Below are positions 34,796-47,639 of a DNA stretch of 64,000 nucleotides, in pieces. The notes under the pieces were generated by a model. That model was not told the origin of the DNA. It saw only the letters and a program-made list of their open reading frames with translations, and searched no databases. Every line of letters begins with the position of its first letter. The stretch's first letter is position 1. The stretch spans positions 104,578,390 to 104,642,389 of the forward strand of contig NC_037677.1 in NCBI RefSeq assembly GCF_003255815.1, in the 5' to 3' direction. Made by a program: the position numbers and the translations under genes. This DNA is from Theropithecus gelada. Taxonomy: Eukaryota > Chordata > Mammalia > Primates > Cercopithecidae.

Positions 34796-35060
34796 TTTTT
34801 TTTCCTGAAATCCAAACACAGCATGCTCTAATTTATAAGTGGGAGCTAAATAATAAGAACACATAGACACAGAGAGGGGAACAACGCACACTGGGGCCTT
34901 TCAGAGGGTGGAAGGTGGGAGGAGAGAGAGGATCAGGAAAAAACAACTAATGGGTAATATGCTTAATACCTGGGTGATGAAATAATCTGTACAACAAACC
35001 CTCATGACACAAGTTTACCTATGTAACACACCTGTACTTTTACCTCTGAACTTAAAAGTA
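34796..35060 (+). mobile_element. 5'-truncated L1P 3' end nested in L1M
   Basis: Contains 'taatttataagtgggagcta', 'gggtgatgaaataatctgta', 'caaaccctcatgacacaag' and a 'ttacctatgtaacacacctg' 3' end, far less diverged than the flanking L1M. ggaagta occurs on both sides (34789-34795 and 35061-35067), a plausible short target duplication. About 265 bp long. Confidence 0.8.
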
Positions 35061-36090
35061 GGAAGTAAAAGAAAGTTTTTCCACCCAATAAAGGAGATTC
35101 ATGAAATACTAACAGTCAACATTGTACTTAATGGTGACACACTGAAGGCTTTCTCTCCAACATTAGAAACAAAGCAAGAGCGTCCACTCCCATCACCATT
35201 ATTAAACATTATGCTGGAGGGCCTAGCCAGTGCAATCAGGAAGTAAAATCAATGCCCCCAAATAAATTACATTTTTATTAGGGCAAGAAAAATCCTACAA
35301 CAATATTTTATATTAGAAAATATACTAAAAGCACACTTCATAAAATAAAAATAAAGATATAGTGGACTTTATCTAAATTGCAATTCAGAAGACATTATTA
35401 AAAACATGAAAAGGCAAGGCAAAGATAGGAGAGAATGTTGACAATCACATATCTGATAACAAGAAATGTACCCAGAATATATAAAGAAACTTCATTACTC
35501 AATAATAATAAGACAACCAAATTAAAAATAGATATGAGATTTGCATATATATACATATATATATTTCACTAAAGCAGCTATGCTATGCACATAAATAATA
35601 AGCACATAGAAGCATGGTCAACACCATTCAACACTAATTATTAAGGAAATGTATATTAAAGCCACAAAAACTATTACAAATGCATCAAACTTGCTGTAAT
35701 TCAAAAAAGAAAGGCAGGCAATGTTAAGTGTTGTTGAGAATGTGGAGAAGTTAGAACTACCCATATATACTGCTGCTGGGAAAGTAAAATTCCACAGCCA
35801 TTTTTAAACAAATTGGCAACTTTTAAAAAGTTAAAAATGAACTCTCTATACAACACAGCAATTATCCTCCTAGAGCTTTATTCATGAGTAGTAAAATGTA
35901 TGTCCACATAAAATGTGTGTACACATATCCATAGCCACATTATTCATAATAGCTTAAACACTGGAAATCATCCAGATGTTGTTTAACTGGTGACTGGATA
36001 AACAAAATATGGTGTATCCATGCAACAGAAAAACCTTTAGCTATAAAACAAAAAATATTATAAAACTCTCAATAACATTGGAATCAAAGT
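35061..36090 (+). mobile_element. Second L1M continued, distal ORF2
   Basis: Resumes at 'cacccaataaaggagattca' and runs through distal ORF2 blocks: 'gagggcctagccagtgcaat', 'gttgttgagaatgtggagaa', 'caaaatatggtgtatccatg'. A short ATATAC-rich run is at 35540-35565. Confidence 0.75.
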
Positions 36091-36481
36091 TTTTTTCCAG
36101 CTAATAAAGGACATTTATGAAAAATCAACAGTTAACACTATATTTAATGGTGAAAGATTGAATGCAACATGAGTAAACATAAAAATAATATGCTTACTAG
36201 AAGTCAGGTGAAAAGGACTACATATTGTCTGTTTCCATTTATGTGGAATGTTTAAAAAGAATAAATTATGGCAGAAAGGAGGTCAGTGATTGACCAGAGC
36301 TGGGTGTTAGAGTGGAGGGATAAACCACGATGAGGTAGGTATAAACTTTTTGGAGTAATAGCAATGTTCAAAAACTTGAATGTGTTAATGGTTGCACAAT
36401 TCTATAAATTTAGTAAAATAAATACTTTTAATGGATGGATTTTATGGTATTCAAATTATATCTCAATAAAGTTCTTTAAAA
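36091..36481 (+). mobile_element. L1M 3' segment with repeated ORF2 block and 3'UTR
   Basis: 36091-36175 repeats, in diverged form, the ORF2 block already seen at 35078-35150 ('agctaataaaggacatttat' versus 'acccaataaaggagattcat'). So another L1M copy or the split first element is involved. It then runs into an L1M 3'UTR ('gaaaggaggtcagtgattga', 'gagctgggtgttagagtgga') ending 'atctcaataaagttcttt'. Confidence 0.7.
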
Positions 36482-37030
36482 ATTCCTGCTTTTCAAAAAC
36501 ACTATCAAGAAAATGAAAAGTTATGACAGCCTAACACAGTCTGAGAAAAGTATTCAAAATGAATAGAAATGACAAAGGACCTGTAGAGGGCATATATGAT
36601 AAATATCTATAAATCAATAATAAAAGTACAAACAATACAATCGGAAAATTTTGTGAAAGACTTAAACAGCACATATACCAAGGTACAAGAAATTAAAGAA
36701 GCTCAACATCATTAGTCATTAGAAAATGCAAATTAAAACTATTAGGAGATAATACTTCACTTCCACTTGAATATAAAGCTTAGAAAAAATGGCAAAAATT
36801 ACAAAAATGAGAGATGGATAATATTGAACAACAGTGAGGATGCACAGTAAAAGGACCTATTTCATATTGTGGGTAGAAGAATAAATTGTTATTGTCATTT
36901 TATACAAATGTATCAGAGTACCAGCAAGGCCAAATGTATATATAACCTACATTCCATCAATTATACTCCTGATTATATACCCAATATAAATGGGACTATA
37001 CACATTATCTTATATTTAATTAGACATGTA
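36482..37030 (+). mobile_element. Further L1M distal ORF2 fragment
   Basis: Weaker but collinear: 'agaagctcaacatcattagt', 'gaaaatgcaaattaaaacta', 'acaacagtgaggatgcacag', then a degraded 'tataacctacattccatcaa' block. Ends near 37030. Confidence 0.6.
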
Positions 37031-38694
37031 TCCCATCAAATCGATACAGTTTCTCCATTTATTTTCTCTAATTTTCTTAGTCTTACAAAAGGTTCAAATG
37101 ATGAATAGGTGGCAGGGAATAAACACCTATTTGTCATTTGAGCACATGAACTTTCTACACAATACAGCAATCTAAAAATAAATTTAGATTTAGAGATAAA
37201 ATAAAATGCACGTATACCTTTTTCTCTTACATTAATCATATTATCTCCTCACACTTTTTACATACACTGAATCTACAGAATGCTTCCTAGCTTTATGTAC
37301 TACTTTCTCAACTATTTCAGGTTTCTAAAAAATCACTTGTGTAATAATGTTGCAAAAGAGAATAGTAAAATAATGTAATTGCCAATGTATGAATATATAT
37401 GCATACACATGTACATATTATATATATTTTTATGTATGTGTATATATACTTTAGAGGAAGTCATACTGAGTAGAGTAACAATTAAATGAAATGCATATCA
37501 CATCTCAGTAGAGGCATTTACAAATCTTATTAGATTTCTTATTTTATGGAAAAGTCTTAAAATACATTAGCATTACATCAAAATTGTCTTGAAATGACCT
37601 AACATACCTTAATCTTATTTCATACTTTGGTCTTGAACCATCCTGAACCCCTTTAGTTGTCTAACATACTAGACCAAGTTAAAAAGAACATGATGTATTA
37701 TTTTCATTTAATTCACAAACTCAACTCTGAAAGGTGCAAATGAAAGAACAAGTCAGAGAGCCCCAACTGTCCTTTATAATTACCTTGGGATCACCAGCTA
37801 GAGAAAGAGCAGCAAGGGAAGTGAGTATCTTTCTACACGTTTCTCTAAGGAATAGTGACAAGCTATGTCGAGGGAAGAAGCCATTAGTTCTTTCCATGTA
37901 TTTTCAAAGAACTTACTCAAAGATCAATGAGATTAACTGAAACTAAATTCAGTAGAATTGAGGGGTAAAATATTCAAATAGCATATATCTGCATAAACAA
38001 ATAGTGGACATTGCAGAGAAATGCAGTAGAAAATCACAAGTCTCTTTGTCACAGTGGGTTTTGTGTGTGAAATAAGCTCCAACTGGGGCAGAGGGAGATT
38101 TCAATGCTAAATTATGTTTCAACTTTTGATTAATATCTTAGATTTGGAGATTCTAATTTCTGATTTGGAATGACTTTGTGACTTAAAGTAGAATTTTCTG
38201 TTACCAAAAAGTTAATATGAAAATCATGAATGTTGGGAATTTTTATGTAGGGTCAGAGAACGACCTTCTCTTAAGCAAAATTTTAAAGAAATAGTGAGAG
38301 ACAAAAATAAAGTGTGTTTTGATTATGTCATGAGTCATATTGATCAGTGTACTAGTCTCACACATGTTGTGTCTTAAGCAATTTGCTTTAAATTCAGGAA
38401 GTCTAATGAGCCAGAGCTGAACTAACAGCAAGTATATGCATTGACAAACGCCAGATTTTCCAGGCAACAGAAGCTGCGAGTTTAATTTTTAAAACCAATT
38501 GTAATGATATGGAGTAATCTTGCAATGGCAATTCAGCATCATGAATGAAGATTTTCAGTCTTTTACTAGAGTTCCTTCTTGGGAGTTCTAACTCTATAAT
38601 ACACACAGTAGTTGTATTATGTAGAATATACTACACATTCCATAGGCCTGCAAAATGAATGGATGGTCTGGGTGATTCTTAATGTCGACAGGAT
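37031..38694. other. Unassigned AT-rich sequence
   Basis: Contains an AT-rich alternating purine-pyrimidine tract at about 37387-37451. No repeat family or exon was recognised. Frames at 37036-37239 and 37734-37940 show no domain. Confidence 0.35.
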
Positions 38695-38850
38695 GTCATT
38701 ACGTAGAATTATCAAAGGATATTGGTAGCTAAATGGATTGCATATTCCTGTTTCTGTCCACTTACTTATAGTGTGACTTTTAGCAATTTATTTACTTTCT
38801 CTAAACCTCTTTGTCGTATACTAAAATGACTGTCCTGCATTCCTATGGAA
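38695..38850 (+). repeat. MIR element, sense
   Basis: Sense MIR core: 'tgtccacttacttatagtgt', 'gacttttagcaatttattta', 'ctttctctaaacctctttgt'. Diverged. Confidence 0.6.
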
Positions 38851-40239
38851 TATGTGTGGGTTCAAAAAAAAATAATAGTGGATACTTTTGAAAACTAAAA
38901 TTATTTGGAAATGTGGTGTTTGATAGTAGTTTTAAAAGATATTCTAATACAATGTAATATGAACATCGACCCAAAACATTCCTGAGTATTTTCAATGGTA
39001 AGGAGGGAATTCTAAGGGTTATCAGACATACCTGCTCCTGCCCTCTTATTCCATTCTTATCTTGAACCACATGCTATTTTTTCCCCTAACTATGAGAGAC
39101 ACAGGTATTCACCAAAATGTAGAGGTAACAATTCCAGGTTGTCAAAAATTTATTTCATTTTAAACAAGAGGGATTTAAGAAGCAAACAACATTTGCTATT
39201 ATCAGCTCTGCTGCCAAAAAGGAAAAGGATTGCTCTAGATAATACTGTGGTGAGAAATCCCCACATTAAACAAGCTGTCAGTTTATGTTAAAGGGCCTTT
39301 AATTCTTATTTTTAGGTAACACCCATTATTTGATTGTCCAAATTTATTCAAATAATTCAAGTGAATGTCTACAACTACAAGAAAATTATTAAATATACTG
39401 CAAACAAATACCTGATTTGGCATGGATAAAAAATATGTCATTGCAGATTTAGATATTGACAGTAAAACTCCATTTTTTCATATATAATTTCCTTTGGGAA
39501 ATTGATTATTTTGTAAATTCAGAATAACTATAATGGATTTATTACAACACATATTTTTACATACCTCTGAATGTTTCTATACAGTAGAAATTTCAGACAA
39601 TTTGGACATCTACACATTAAGTCTGCAAAATTTTGACACAACTGAAATTCTTTTAAATCTTGTGTCTGTGACTTTGAAATATTTTAGTCATTAGTTATAA
39701 TACTTCCCATTGTATTTATCCCTTTAGAGCTTCTATACAAAAAGAGAGAAGCAAATTTTTATGTCATAGGTCATCTTTCTCAGAATGTTTTGGTTATTAT
39801 TATGCCCAGCTTATTAAAGACTTTCAGTGGGTGATGATAATATGTAGTTACTGATTTTTTTCAATTATTCTGGAGTGTATGTTGGCATGATACTATTACT
39901 AGACTAATAGTTTGTTCAGCACTCCCAACATTTTATTACACAATACTAAATTATTTTTGGTTTTCTAGTTTTCAGCTCCTCTGCCCTGGCTTTTCTTATG
40001 GTTTCCTTGCCTTGTTCTCAGTGAAGGACTTGAATCACATGCTAGAGGGGAGAGAGTCAGCAGAGCTACAGCTTCTCTTCCGGCCTTTCACTCAAGCTGG
40101 CCCTCCATGCTGAAAGCACCACTGTGCTCGCTTCTTCTCTGTTTCCCTCTACTGGTTAAATTTCTGGGTATAGTTTGAATTGACACCAGATGAAGCAAAG
40201 TACATAATGACTCCCTGACTTACAGAACTTTCCTCTTAA
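38851..40239. other. Unassigned sequence
   Basis: No recognised feature in this AT-rich interval. The open frames are short and lack domains. Confidence 0.35.
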
Positions 40240-40300
40240 AGAACAAGATATATATATATATAAAAAAAAAACAACAACAACAAAAAAAACCAAGATATAT
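40240..40300. repeat. Simple repeats: (TA)n then A-rich with (AAC)n
   Basis: A TA run at about 40248-40262, then an A-rich stretch with CAA units to 40290 and another atatat. Possibly the degraded tail of an unrecognised insertion. Confidence 0.7.
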
Positions 40301-40321
40301 AGTTGACATTCCCAATTTTCT

Positions 40322-40446
40322 TTTTATTATTATTAATTATTATTATTATTATACTTTAAGCTCTAGGGTACATGTGCATAACGTGCAGGTTTGTTACATA
40401 TGTATACTTGTGCTATGATGGGTGCTGACGAGTTGATGGGTGCAGG
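40322..40446 (-). mobile_element. Tiny L1PA/PB 3' end with 5' inversion
   Basis: About 125 bp. From 40322, a T/ATT-rich antisense tail, then the antisense L1 3' end ('tactttaagctctagggtac', 'atgtgcataacgtgcaggtt', 'tgttacatatgtatacttgt') up to about 40427. It then switches strand to a sense L1 piece (acgagttgatgggtgcag, about 40428-40445). It is flanked by direct repeats acattcccaattttct (40306-40321) and acactcccaattttct (40447-40462), 15 of 16 identical. Confidence 0.9.
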
Positions 40447-40472
40447 ACACTCCCAATTTTCTAAAAAGTTAT

Positions 40473-40859
40473 TGTATTAGGGTAGTAGGGCTGCCATAAA
40501 AATACCACAGACAACATGGTTTTAACAATAGAAATTTATTCTCTCACTAGTCTGGAGGCTAAACATCAGAGACCAAGTTGTTGGCATGGTTAATTTCTTC
40601 AGAGCCTTCTTTCCTTGGCTTGTTGATAACTGCCCTCTTCCTCTGTCTTCTCAGGGTCTGCCTTTCATAGGTGTCTGTGTCCCAGTTTCTTCTTTGTACA
40701 AGGTCAACTGTTATAGTGGATTAGGGCCCACCCTATTGACTTTAATTTAACTTATTTACTACTTTGAACACCCTTTCCAAGTATGGTCACATTCTGAGGT
40801 ACTGGGGGTTAAGATTTCAACATATAAATGGTGTGAGGATACAATTCAGCAGATTAACA
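40473..40859 (-). mobile_element. MLT1-type MaLR LTR, antisense
   Basis: Begins tgtattagggtagtagggct and ends 'cagattaaca'. The interior matches the MLT1 reverse complement: 'caatagaaatttattctctc', 'gattagggcccaccctattg', 'ggtcacattctgaggtactg'. The tiny L1 lies immediately to its left. Confidence 0.85.
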
Positions 40860-41195
40860 CTTAAAAATGCTCTCCAAACGTCTTTCACTGGAATTTTTAT
40901 AAAAACTTTAGTTAATTTTAAATGTTAGACATTGGCAAGAGACAAACAGCTAGAATGTTTAGGAAAACCGTTTTCTGTACTTTTCACGCAAAATCTATTT
41001 ATTCATTCAGATTCTCAGGAATTACTTGGAATTTTTTATATCCTCAACCAAATAATGGCTGAAAAACAGGAATTAAATTTCAAGTTGAGTGTTTTTTTTT
41101 CCTAGTGAGGATTTGAAATTCTTCCAATGTTAGAGAGCACATGAAATAATAGCAGTGCACAGAAATGCTCTCCACACCATGTTATTTAGGAACGG
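40860..41195. other. Unassigned sequence
   Basis: No recognised feature. Confidence 0.3.
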
Positions 41196-41340
41196 AGAGT
41201 TTAGAGGTTAAGAGGTTGCACACCAAACTCAGAAAGACTACCCCAGAATTTCACCTTCACTACTTTCCAATTTTGTGACATTAAGAAAGTCAATTGATCT
41301 CTGTGAACATGTTTGATCTGTTTTATTAATTATAAGGAAA
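41196..41340 (+). repeat. MIR element, sense
   Basis: Sense MIR: 'agaggttaagaggttgcaca', a degenerate core 'ccttcactactttccaattt', then 'gtgacattaagaaagtcaat'. Diverged. Confidence 0.55.
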
Positions 41341-41356
41341 AAAGAAGTGATATATT

Positions 41357-41378
41357 TGTGTGTGTGCACACACACACA
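41357..41378. repeat. Self-complementary (TG)5(CA)6 tract
   Basis: TG units (41357-41366) meet CA units (41367-41378) head to head, giving a perfect 20-bp palindrome of alternating purine-pyrimidine sequence. Confidence 0.9.
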
Positions 41379-42995
41379 TAAATAAAACAAAGTCTCTACA
41401 ATGACTCATATACATTTCTTAAAATTTTTAGCAATTTTCACAATTGAGATTGAAATCATCTCAGCTAAACAAATTGAAAAAAACTTTTCTCAGTTGTTAA
41501 GATTGGCTTCACATTTATCAGAAATTTGGCAGCAAAGAGATCCAGCTGAAGTGATGGAAAATGGTGGCTGCAACATAAGAAACATATTTTCACACATTGT
41601 CAATGCGGCTTTAGTAGAGCTGGGTTTCCAGTTTAAATTTCCCTAGAATTTTTCTGTGTTCAGTTAAGGCTAATCTCAATAAATGGTGAATCTATTATAA
41701 GCTGGGATAAGTAATTTAAAGGTTACAGAAGTGAATGTGCAAACATGAGTCTTGTCCCTAAAATCTTTCAATCGAGTGAGGGTGGGAGATAATTATGGAG
41801 GGCAAAATGCAATTACTGGACAAATGAGATATGGAAACTTTAGGAGGTTCAAAGGAGAAGAAAAGTAAAACAAAACAAAACATTTTAGCCACTTGAGTGG
41901 CTAAATGCGCAACGATAGCAGTATTATGAAGATATAAACCTTAAAATTGTGTTCAATTCTATAGGAGGGCAAAGGAAAGGTAAAGAGTTTTGATTGGATT
42001 AATTAGGATGATAGATATGTCAATTAGATCACTTTAAAAAATATAGTCTACTCACTATATTCTTCAGTGAAGAGGAAAAAAATTGAGAGAAACAGTCGAG
42101 TCACAATCAGAAGGTTTTTGGTATTTAGAGAATAGTCATAACAAACTGGTAATTCACACATTATACTGCAATCCATCCAAGGATATTTCTTTATACATGA
42201 AGGTATGATTCCTATGTTTAATGCTATGAATCATATCAGATAGTTCCATAGCTTAAAATGGTATTTAGTGTTCTGGTGAAGTGTGATGTTATTAAAACAC
42301 CCTAGATGATAAGCAAATGGAACATTCTTTCTTGGCAAAACCAATGGTATTGGTCAAGGTCAATCAATCACATCTGTTGGGTTTTTGCAAACATAAGAGT
42401 GGCACAATATCAGCTGATACCCTGGTGACCATGATATGTCTTAGAATAATGATTATCATAGATTGTAGTTTAGCTGGAGCTGGGGTATAATTGCAGCTGA
42501 GCAGTCCATATGACACAGAACTGTCATATGGCCTTGGGGTCTCTAAACTCTTACTGAATGAGTTAAATAGCCATTGGAATTTTCACCTCATTTCTTACAC
42601 CTTATTTACTTGCAATTTTTCTTTATTATTTGTTTTTCATTAACTGCTTTGCAAATTAACACTTCTGAATGCCCATTGTCCAGGACAGGATGTTGAGTTC
42701 CAGAGATGATTCTTGGAGTTGACTTAAAGTGGACTATTACTTTAGGAACAGGTACCATCAGTTTAGCAGAGGCTGGTACACAACAACAGCTCACTAGGTA
42801 AGAACCTAGTATTGTTCTCTGATTAATATTTTTCTGTTCTGTCCATGTAGTCCTGCTACTTTTCTTTGTTTCTCTCTCTTTAACAACATTCCATTGGATT
42901 CATTTGATGATTTGGATAAGGACACCTCATGAACTACAAAATCCACAGTGCCAGAAACATGTTTATTTTTAATCTTTAATTTTATGTATTTTTTT
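41379..42995. other. Unassigned sequence
   Basis: No repeat was recognised. An 81-codon plus-strand frame at 41401-41646 has no domain. A small inverted repeat (ttagccacttgagtggctaa) sits at about 41885-41904. Confidence 0.35.
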
Positions 42996-43115
42996 TCAGA
43001 GACGAGCTGTCACTATACTGCCTACCTGGCCTCAAATCCATGGACTCAAGTGATTATCCTGCCTCAGCCTCCCAAGTAGCTGGGACTACAGGCGTGCACC
43101 ACCACGTCCAGCTTA
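42996..43115 (-). mobile_element. Monomeric Alu relative (FLAM-like), antisense
   Basis: Only one Alu arm is present: a T-run, a 'cagagacgagctgtcactat' start, then 'gcctcagcctcccaagtagc', 'tgggactacaggcgtgcacc', and a 'accacgtccagc' 5' end. Its length of about 120 bp and high divergence suit an old free left monomer better than a truncated dimeric Alu. Confidence 0.75.
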
Positions 43116-45475
43116 TTTTCTAATATTCTATGTCTAGTTCCTAATATTGTACCTAGCAACTAATAAAAACATTTGCTAAAATAATTTTCTTTCTATTAAA
43201 AATATTAATTGATCATCTACAACTGCATGCAGGAAATAATGGTCAAAATGAAAGAAAAATGGTAAGGATAATGGTTGCAGAAAAACAGTTAAAAAAAGAA
43301 AAAGAAGGAAGGGACAGAAAGAAATAAATTGAAAAAGACAAATGAATAGAAGATAAAAGTAGAAAACAATTTCAGGAATCAATAAAGGAAAAACTCCTGG
43401 CTTGTCCCTCTCTAAGTGATTGACACAGCCAGCACTTCCTCTTAAAAACCAAAACAATAGAGAAGAATTATTTCAAATTCTGAAATTTGATGAAAAAATA
43501 TTTTACTCATTTAGTAAATATGTACTGAGAAGTATTATTTTGGGAGTTAGCCATATTCTGTAAGGAATAGCAGTACCAATATTATCTGTACAGAGATGAT
43601 ATAGCGAAAATATCGAATGTGCTTTAAGCTGTTAGGATCTGTCACAGACGAGATTTAATTTTGTCTCTAAAGAGGTACAGAAAACAACACTTTTGAAGAT
43701 TCAGATAAAAATGTCCAGATGAGGAACTCTATTTTTTGTAATAGCATGATCATTTAAAAGCACCAGTCTGAGTCTTCACAGTCTAATAAACTATAAAGCA
43801 AATAAAATATACCCTATCTACAAAAGGCATAACATTGTAAATATTCTGTGCCTGGAAACATTTATGATGATTAAGAATATGGGTTAACATTTAGCTGAAT
43901 AACATTTAAAAGCATCAAAATAAAAATTCTTCCACTCCAAACAACATATTTTGGACATTTTAAAATATATTACAACATTAATTCCATCATTTATACATTA
44001 GAAACAAGCCCAAATTCTCCTGGTAATACAAGGAATAAAAAGTTACAAAGGCACCTTAGACTTTGATCGTTTTCTAGGAGGAAATTTTATACAAATATGG
44101 ATAGAAATTGCTCAGCTGTTCTATAAATTTGATTCGGTTTTAGAAGAGATTAATTCATTGCATACTGTACTCAAAGAAAAGCAAATAAATAAACTTGTAA
44201 TCAGTATTCACCAAATATATTGATCATTTATGTCTAAAGCTTTTCAGTGTCCAAGAAAATTTGTGTACAGCAGGATGTCAATCAGGATCTCCTGGAACCA
44301 TGGTGATTTAGATAATGCTGGTTTAAACCTCTAATTTCAAATCCTGTGGAAGGATTTATTTATCTGGTCCTAGATAAATGTAGCATTTAATATGAAAGAA
44401 AAAACAATATGGAAATAACCACAATACTGGAAAGAATTGAACTAATGACAGGAGAAAGGCTAAGTATTTTGTAAAAGGGTATTTGATAGAGAAGGAATAC
44501 TTAACTTCCATGAGAATCAGGACATAGGTCATCAAAAGACATAAGGACATAATGCCATTAAAAGTGGAAGAGGGAGTGTGAGTAAGGCAGTGTGGCAAGA
44601 AAGCACCGGGCAGTTCTGCTTCTGACACTAACAGACATATTGGCACTGGCTCTACCGTAAAAAAATCAAAAGCAAAGAAAATAGGTGAGGTAATGGGATT
44701 CCCAATTTATTAACTTCCTTCTTTCATAATAGTAAAAATGTATTTAATAGCCACTTTCTTTCCTTAAAAGGGCCAAAGTGACAATGTGCAGATGTTCCAA
44801 ATTGCCATTATTTTATTCAAACTGATAACAACGGAGCTGTCCTCTTGCTCTAGCAAAAGAGAATCATTGCCAAACCTGATGTAGAGGGTGGGATAATAAG
44901 GAAATCATCATCACTAAAGATGATTGTTTGTTTACTGTTGCAAAGTAAAACTGTTCAAATTGTCATCAAATATCTCCATCCTCTCCAATGGGGAAAGGAT
45001 CCCTACTAACTTTTAGTAGACTATGGTGAAAAGAATAAATGTTTCCCAAGTGCATTTTCTCTTCTGTAATATTTGATCATTCCATGATGTTACCTAAAAA
45101 TACATGAGACATACATTATCCCTAAGGGGAGATTTAATATACTGCTCAGTCTGACAACCACCTGTCAAGTTTCATCTATTTGAATCCTACATATTGTTCT
45201 TCACATTGTAAAATACAGGAAGAACAGACATGTTCTGTTCTTCTAACTTACAAATGATAAAAGGTTGTCAGTTAGCAAGTAGTTCCTCATCTCAAGCAAA
45301 GTGAGAAAATAGTTAAAACAGCCATCTCTCAGGAATTGGGAGATTTTAGCATGAAGTCAAAGTTTGGACTAGATCACATCTAAGAGTCTTTTTCAAAGAT
45401 TCTCTGCAGAGTGCTTTGTAAACATCTTCCAATACCATTTTTTTTTTCATTTTTATAATTTATAAGAAAAGCAAG
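43116..45475. other. Unassigned sequence
   Basis: Long AT-rich stretch without a recognisable repeat. A purine-rich block at about 43225-43330 generates the minus-strand frame at 43176-43457. No exon was recognised. Confidence 0.35.
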
Positions 45476-45595
45476 CTGGATTCCAGAAACAGAACTATCA
45501 CCTGCTGATGATATCACTGTATGTGTCCTTCAGCTCAGTTAAACCGCCATTTACTCAACGGCAAAATGAATATAATAACATATGGTGTGGGTCCA
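45476..45595 (+). repeat. MIR fragment, sense
   Basis: 'gtccttcagctcagttaaac', then a 'cgccatttactcaacggcaa' / 'aatgaatataataac' block corresponding to the 3' half of MIR. Weak. Confidence 0.5.
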
Positions 45596-45689
45596 TTTGT
45601 GGGAGTCACGACAAAAGGTGTTCTACAAGGAATATTGCAAACACTGGAAGTTTTATGTGTAGGCATGTGACATGTCCATGAAATTTTCA

Positions 45690-45840
45690 AGCGAGAAAGG
45701 ATTTGGAAATCTAGTATTATTTCACCAATGAGAACATGACAGCTTAGAAAGGTGGAGTGATTTGTCCCAGGTCACATATGTAGTTAGAGGCAGAATAAGC
45801 AATAAAATTCAGACTAATTCTTAGCCTTTTATTGTCATAT
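45690..45840 (-). repeat. MIR element, antisense
   Basis: Antisense MIR core: 'gagaacatgacagcttagaa', 'aggtggagtgatttgtccca', 'ggtcacatatgtagttagag', then 'gcagaataagcaataaaatt'. Confidence 0.75.
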
Positions 45841-46009
45841 CACAATTAACCCAAATACTTAGGAACAACCAAATCCTTTCGTCTTTTATCCTCTCCTGGG
45901 ATCGACAGTAGTAAAACATACACTAATCATTCATTGAAATGGGTGAGTTCAGATTTACATCCAAAATCTGATTTGTTATTTTTAATCTTTCCCAAATTGT
46001 ATTGTCTGT

Positions 46010-46765
46010 TTTTACAATTTTATTTCAATAGTTTTGGGGAAACAGGTGGTGTTTGGTTGCATGGGAGAGTTCTTTAGTGGTGATTTCTGAGATTTCCGTG
46101 CACCCATTACCTGAGCAGTGTACACTATACCCAATGTGTAGTCTTTTATCCCTCGCCCCCTTCCTTCTCTTCTCTCTGAGTTCCAAAAGTCCATTATATC
46201 ATTCTTATGCCTTTGCATCCCCATAGCTTAGCTCCTGCTTATAAGTGAGAACATACAATGTTTGGTTTTCCATTCCTGAGTTACTTCACTTAGAATAATG
46301 GTCTTAAACTCCATCCATGTTGCTGCAAATGCCATTATTTTGTTCCTTTTTATGGCTGAGTAGTATTCCATTGTATATATATACTACATTCTCTTTACCT
46401 ACTCATTGGTTGATGGGCATTTAGGCTGGTTCCATATTTTTGTGACTGTGAATTGTGCTGCTATAAACCTGTGTGTGCATGTGTCTTTTTCATATAATGA
46501 CTTCTTTTTCTTCAGGTAGATAACCAGTAGTAGGACTGCTGGATCAAACTGTAGTTCTACTATTAGTTCTTTAAGGCATCTCATACTGTTTTTCATAGCG
46601 GTTGTACTAGTTTACATTCCCACCAGCAGTGTAAAAGTGTTCCCTTTTCACCACATCCATGCCAACATCTATTATTATTATTTTTTAAATTATGACCATT
46701 CTTGCAGGAATAAGGTGGTATCTTGTTGTGATTTTGATTTGCATTCCCCTGATCGTTAGTTACAT
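46010..46765 (-). mobile_element. 5'-truncated L1 (L1MA/L1PB), antisense
   Basis: The reverse complement of an L1 3' end: 3' terminus 'attttatttcaatagttttg', then 'gcttataagtgagaacatac' (ORF2 stop region), 'gttgctgcaaatgccattat', 'tatggctgagtagtattcca', 'tgatgggcatttaggctggt', 'tggtatcttgttgtgatttt', breaking off near 46765. About 750 bp of the 3' end is present. Short antisense frames here read distal ORF2 codons (for example LVIYLKKK-type fragments) with stops. Confidence 0.9.
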
Positions 46766-47639
46766 TGGGCCTTCTATTTTCTAGGGAAGCGAGGTAAGTC
46801 AGCATTTATCCACCCCTACTGGTTAATGTAATTTAGCACTTTCTCATTTGTATTCCTGTCTGTGTCATATTTAATGAGTCAAAGGCTGCATTTAGGGTAC
46901 AAACATGGCTGAAGTTTATGAAATAAGAGATTGCTGTCAGCCTCATAAAACCAAGCCAAAAAAAGTATATTTTTTATACCTTATTATACCTTTAATTCCA
47001 GGAACCTTAGACTTGGTGGTTGTTGAATTAAAAAAAAAAAAATGTTGCAATGACAAAATAATACACTGACAAGAATAACAACAATGATAGGAGATATTTT
47101 CTGAGACCTACATATTTTGTAACGTTTTTGATTTCTATATTGATTTAACACCAAGGGAAGATTATACTTACCATTCTTCCCAGTTTACAAATAAATTTTC
47201 TACTTCTGAAGGAGGATTCTCAGTGTGGAGTGTAAATGTCACCATTGTTTAAATGCCACCTAGCTTGTTTATGCATTTGGCATTTGGCCACCTAAATGCA
47301 TGGCAACCAATTACTGCATTTCTCATAGGAAAGAACATAATCAGGAGACGGAAGGAAGACCAGCCTTTTTGTAAAATATGACATTTTGTAAAGCTAGTCA
47401 ATTTACACATGTTTTTCTAGGAGTCTGTCCCATTTTTCATGTTGGGCTATTATTATTATTATTATTGTTAGCCAACAATTGCTACATGAACTTGTGACCA
47501 ATGTTGAGATTTGGCATCCAAGACTGAACATAATTTGTCATGAGCGAAACTTTCCACCCCTGTCTTCCATTATTCTCTTTTCCAAACCAGATGGGTAGGC
47601 ACAGTGGGCAATTGTTCTTTCCTGTGCAGTTATTTTCAC
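46766..47639. other. Unassigned sequence with (TTA)n
   Basis: No repeat family was recognised. A TTA/ATT microsatellite lies at 47448-47468, and an A12 run at about 47031-47042. Confidence 0.4.

Noticed and set aside
41357..41378. Regulatory palindrome
   Set aside because: It is simply a TG run meeting a CA run; simple-sequence slippage explains it.
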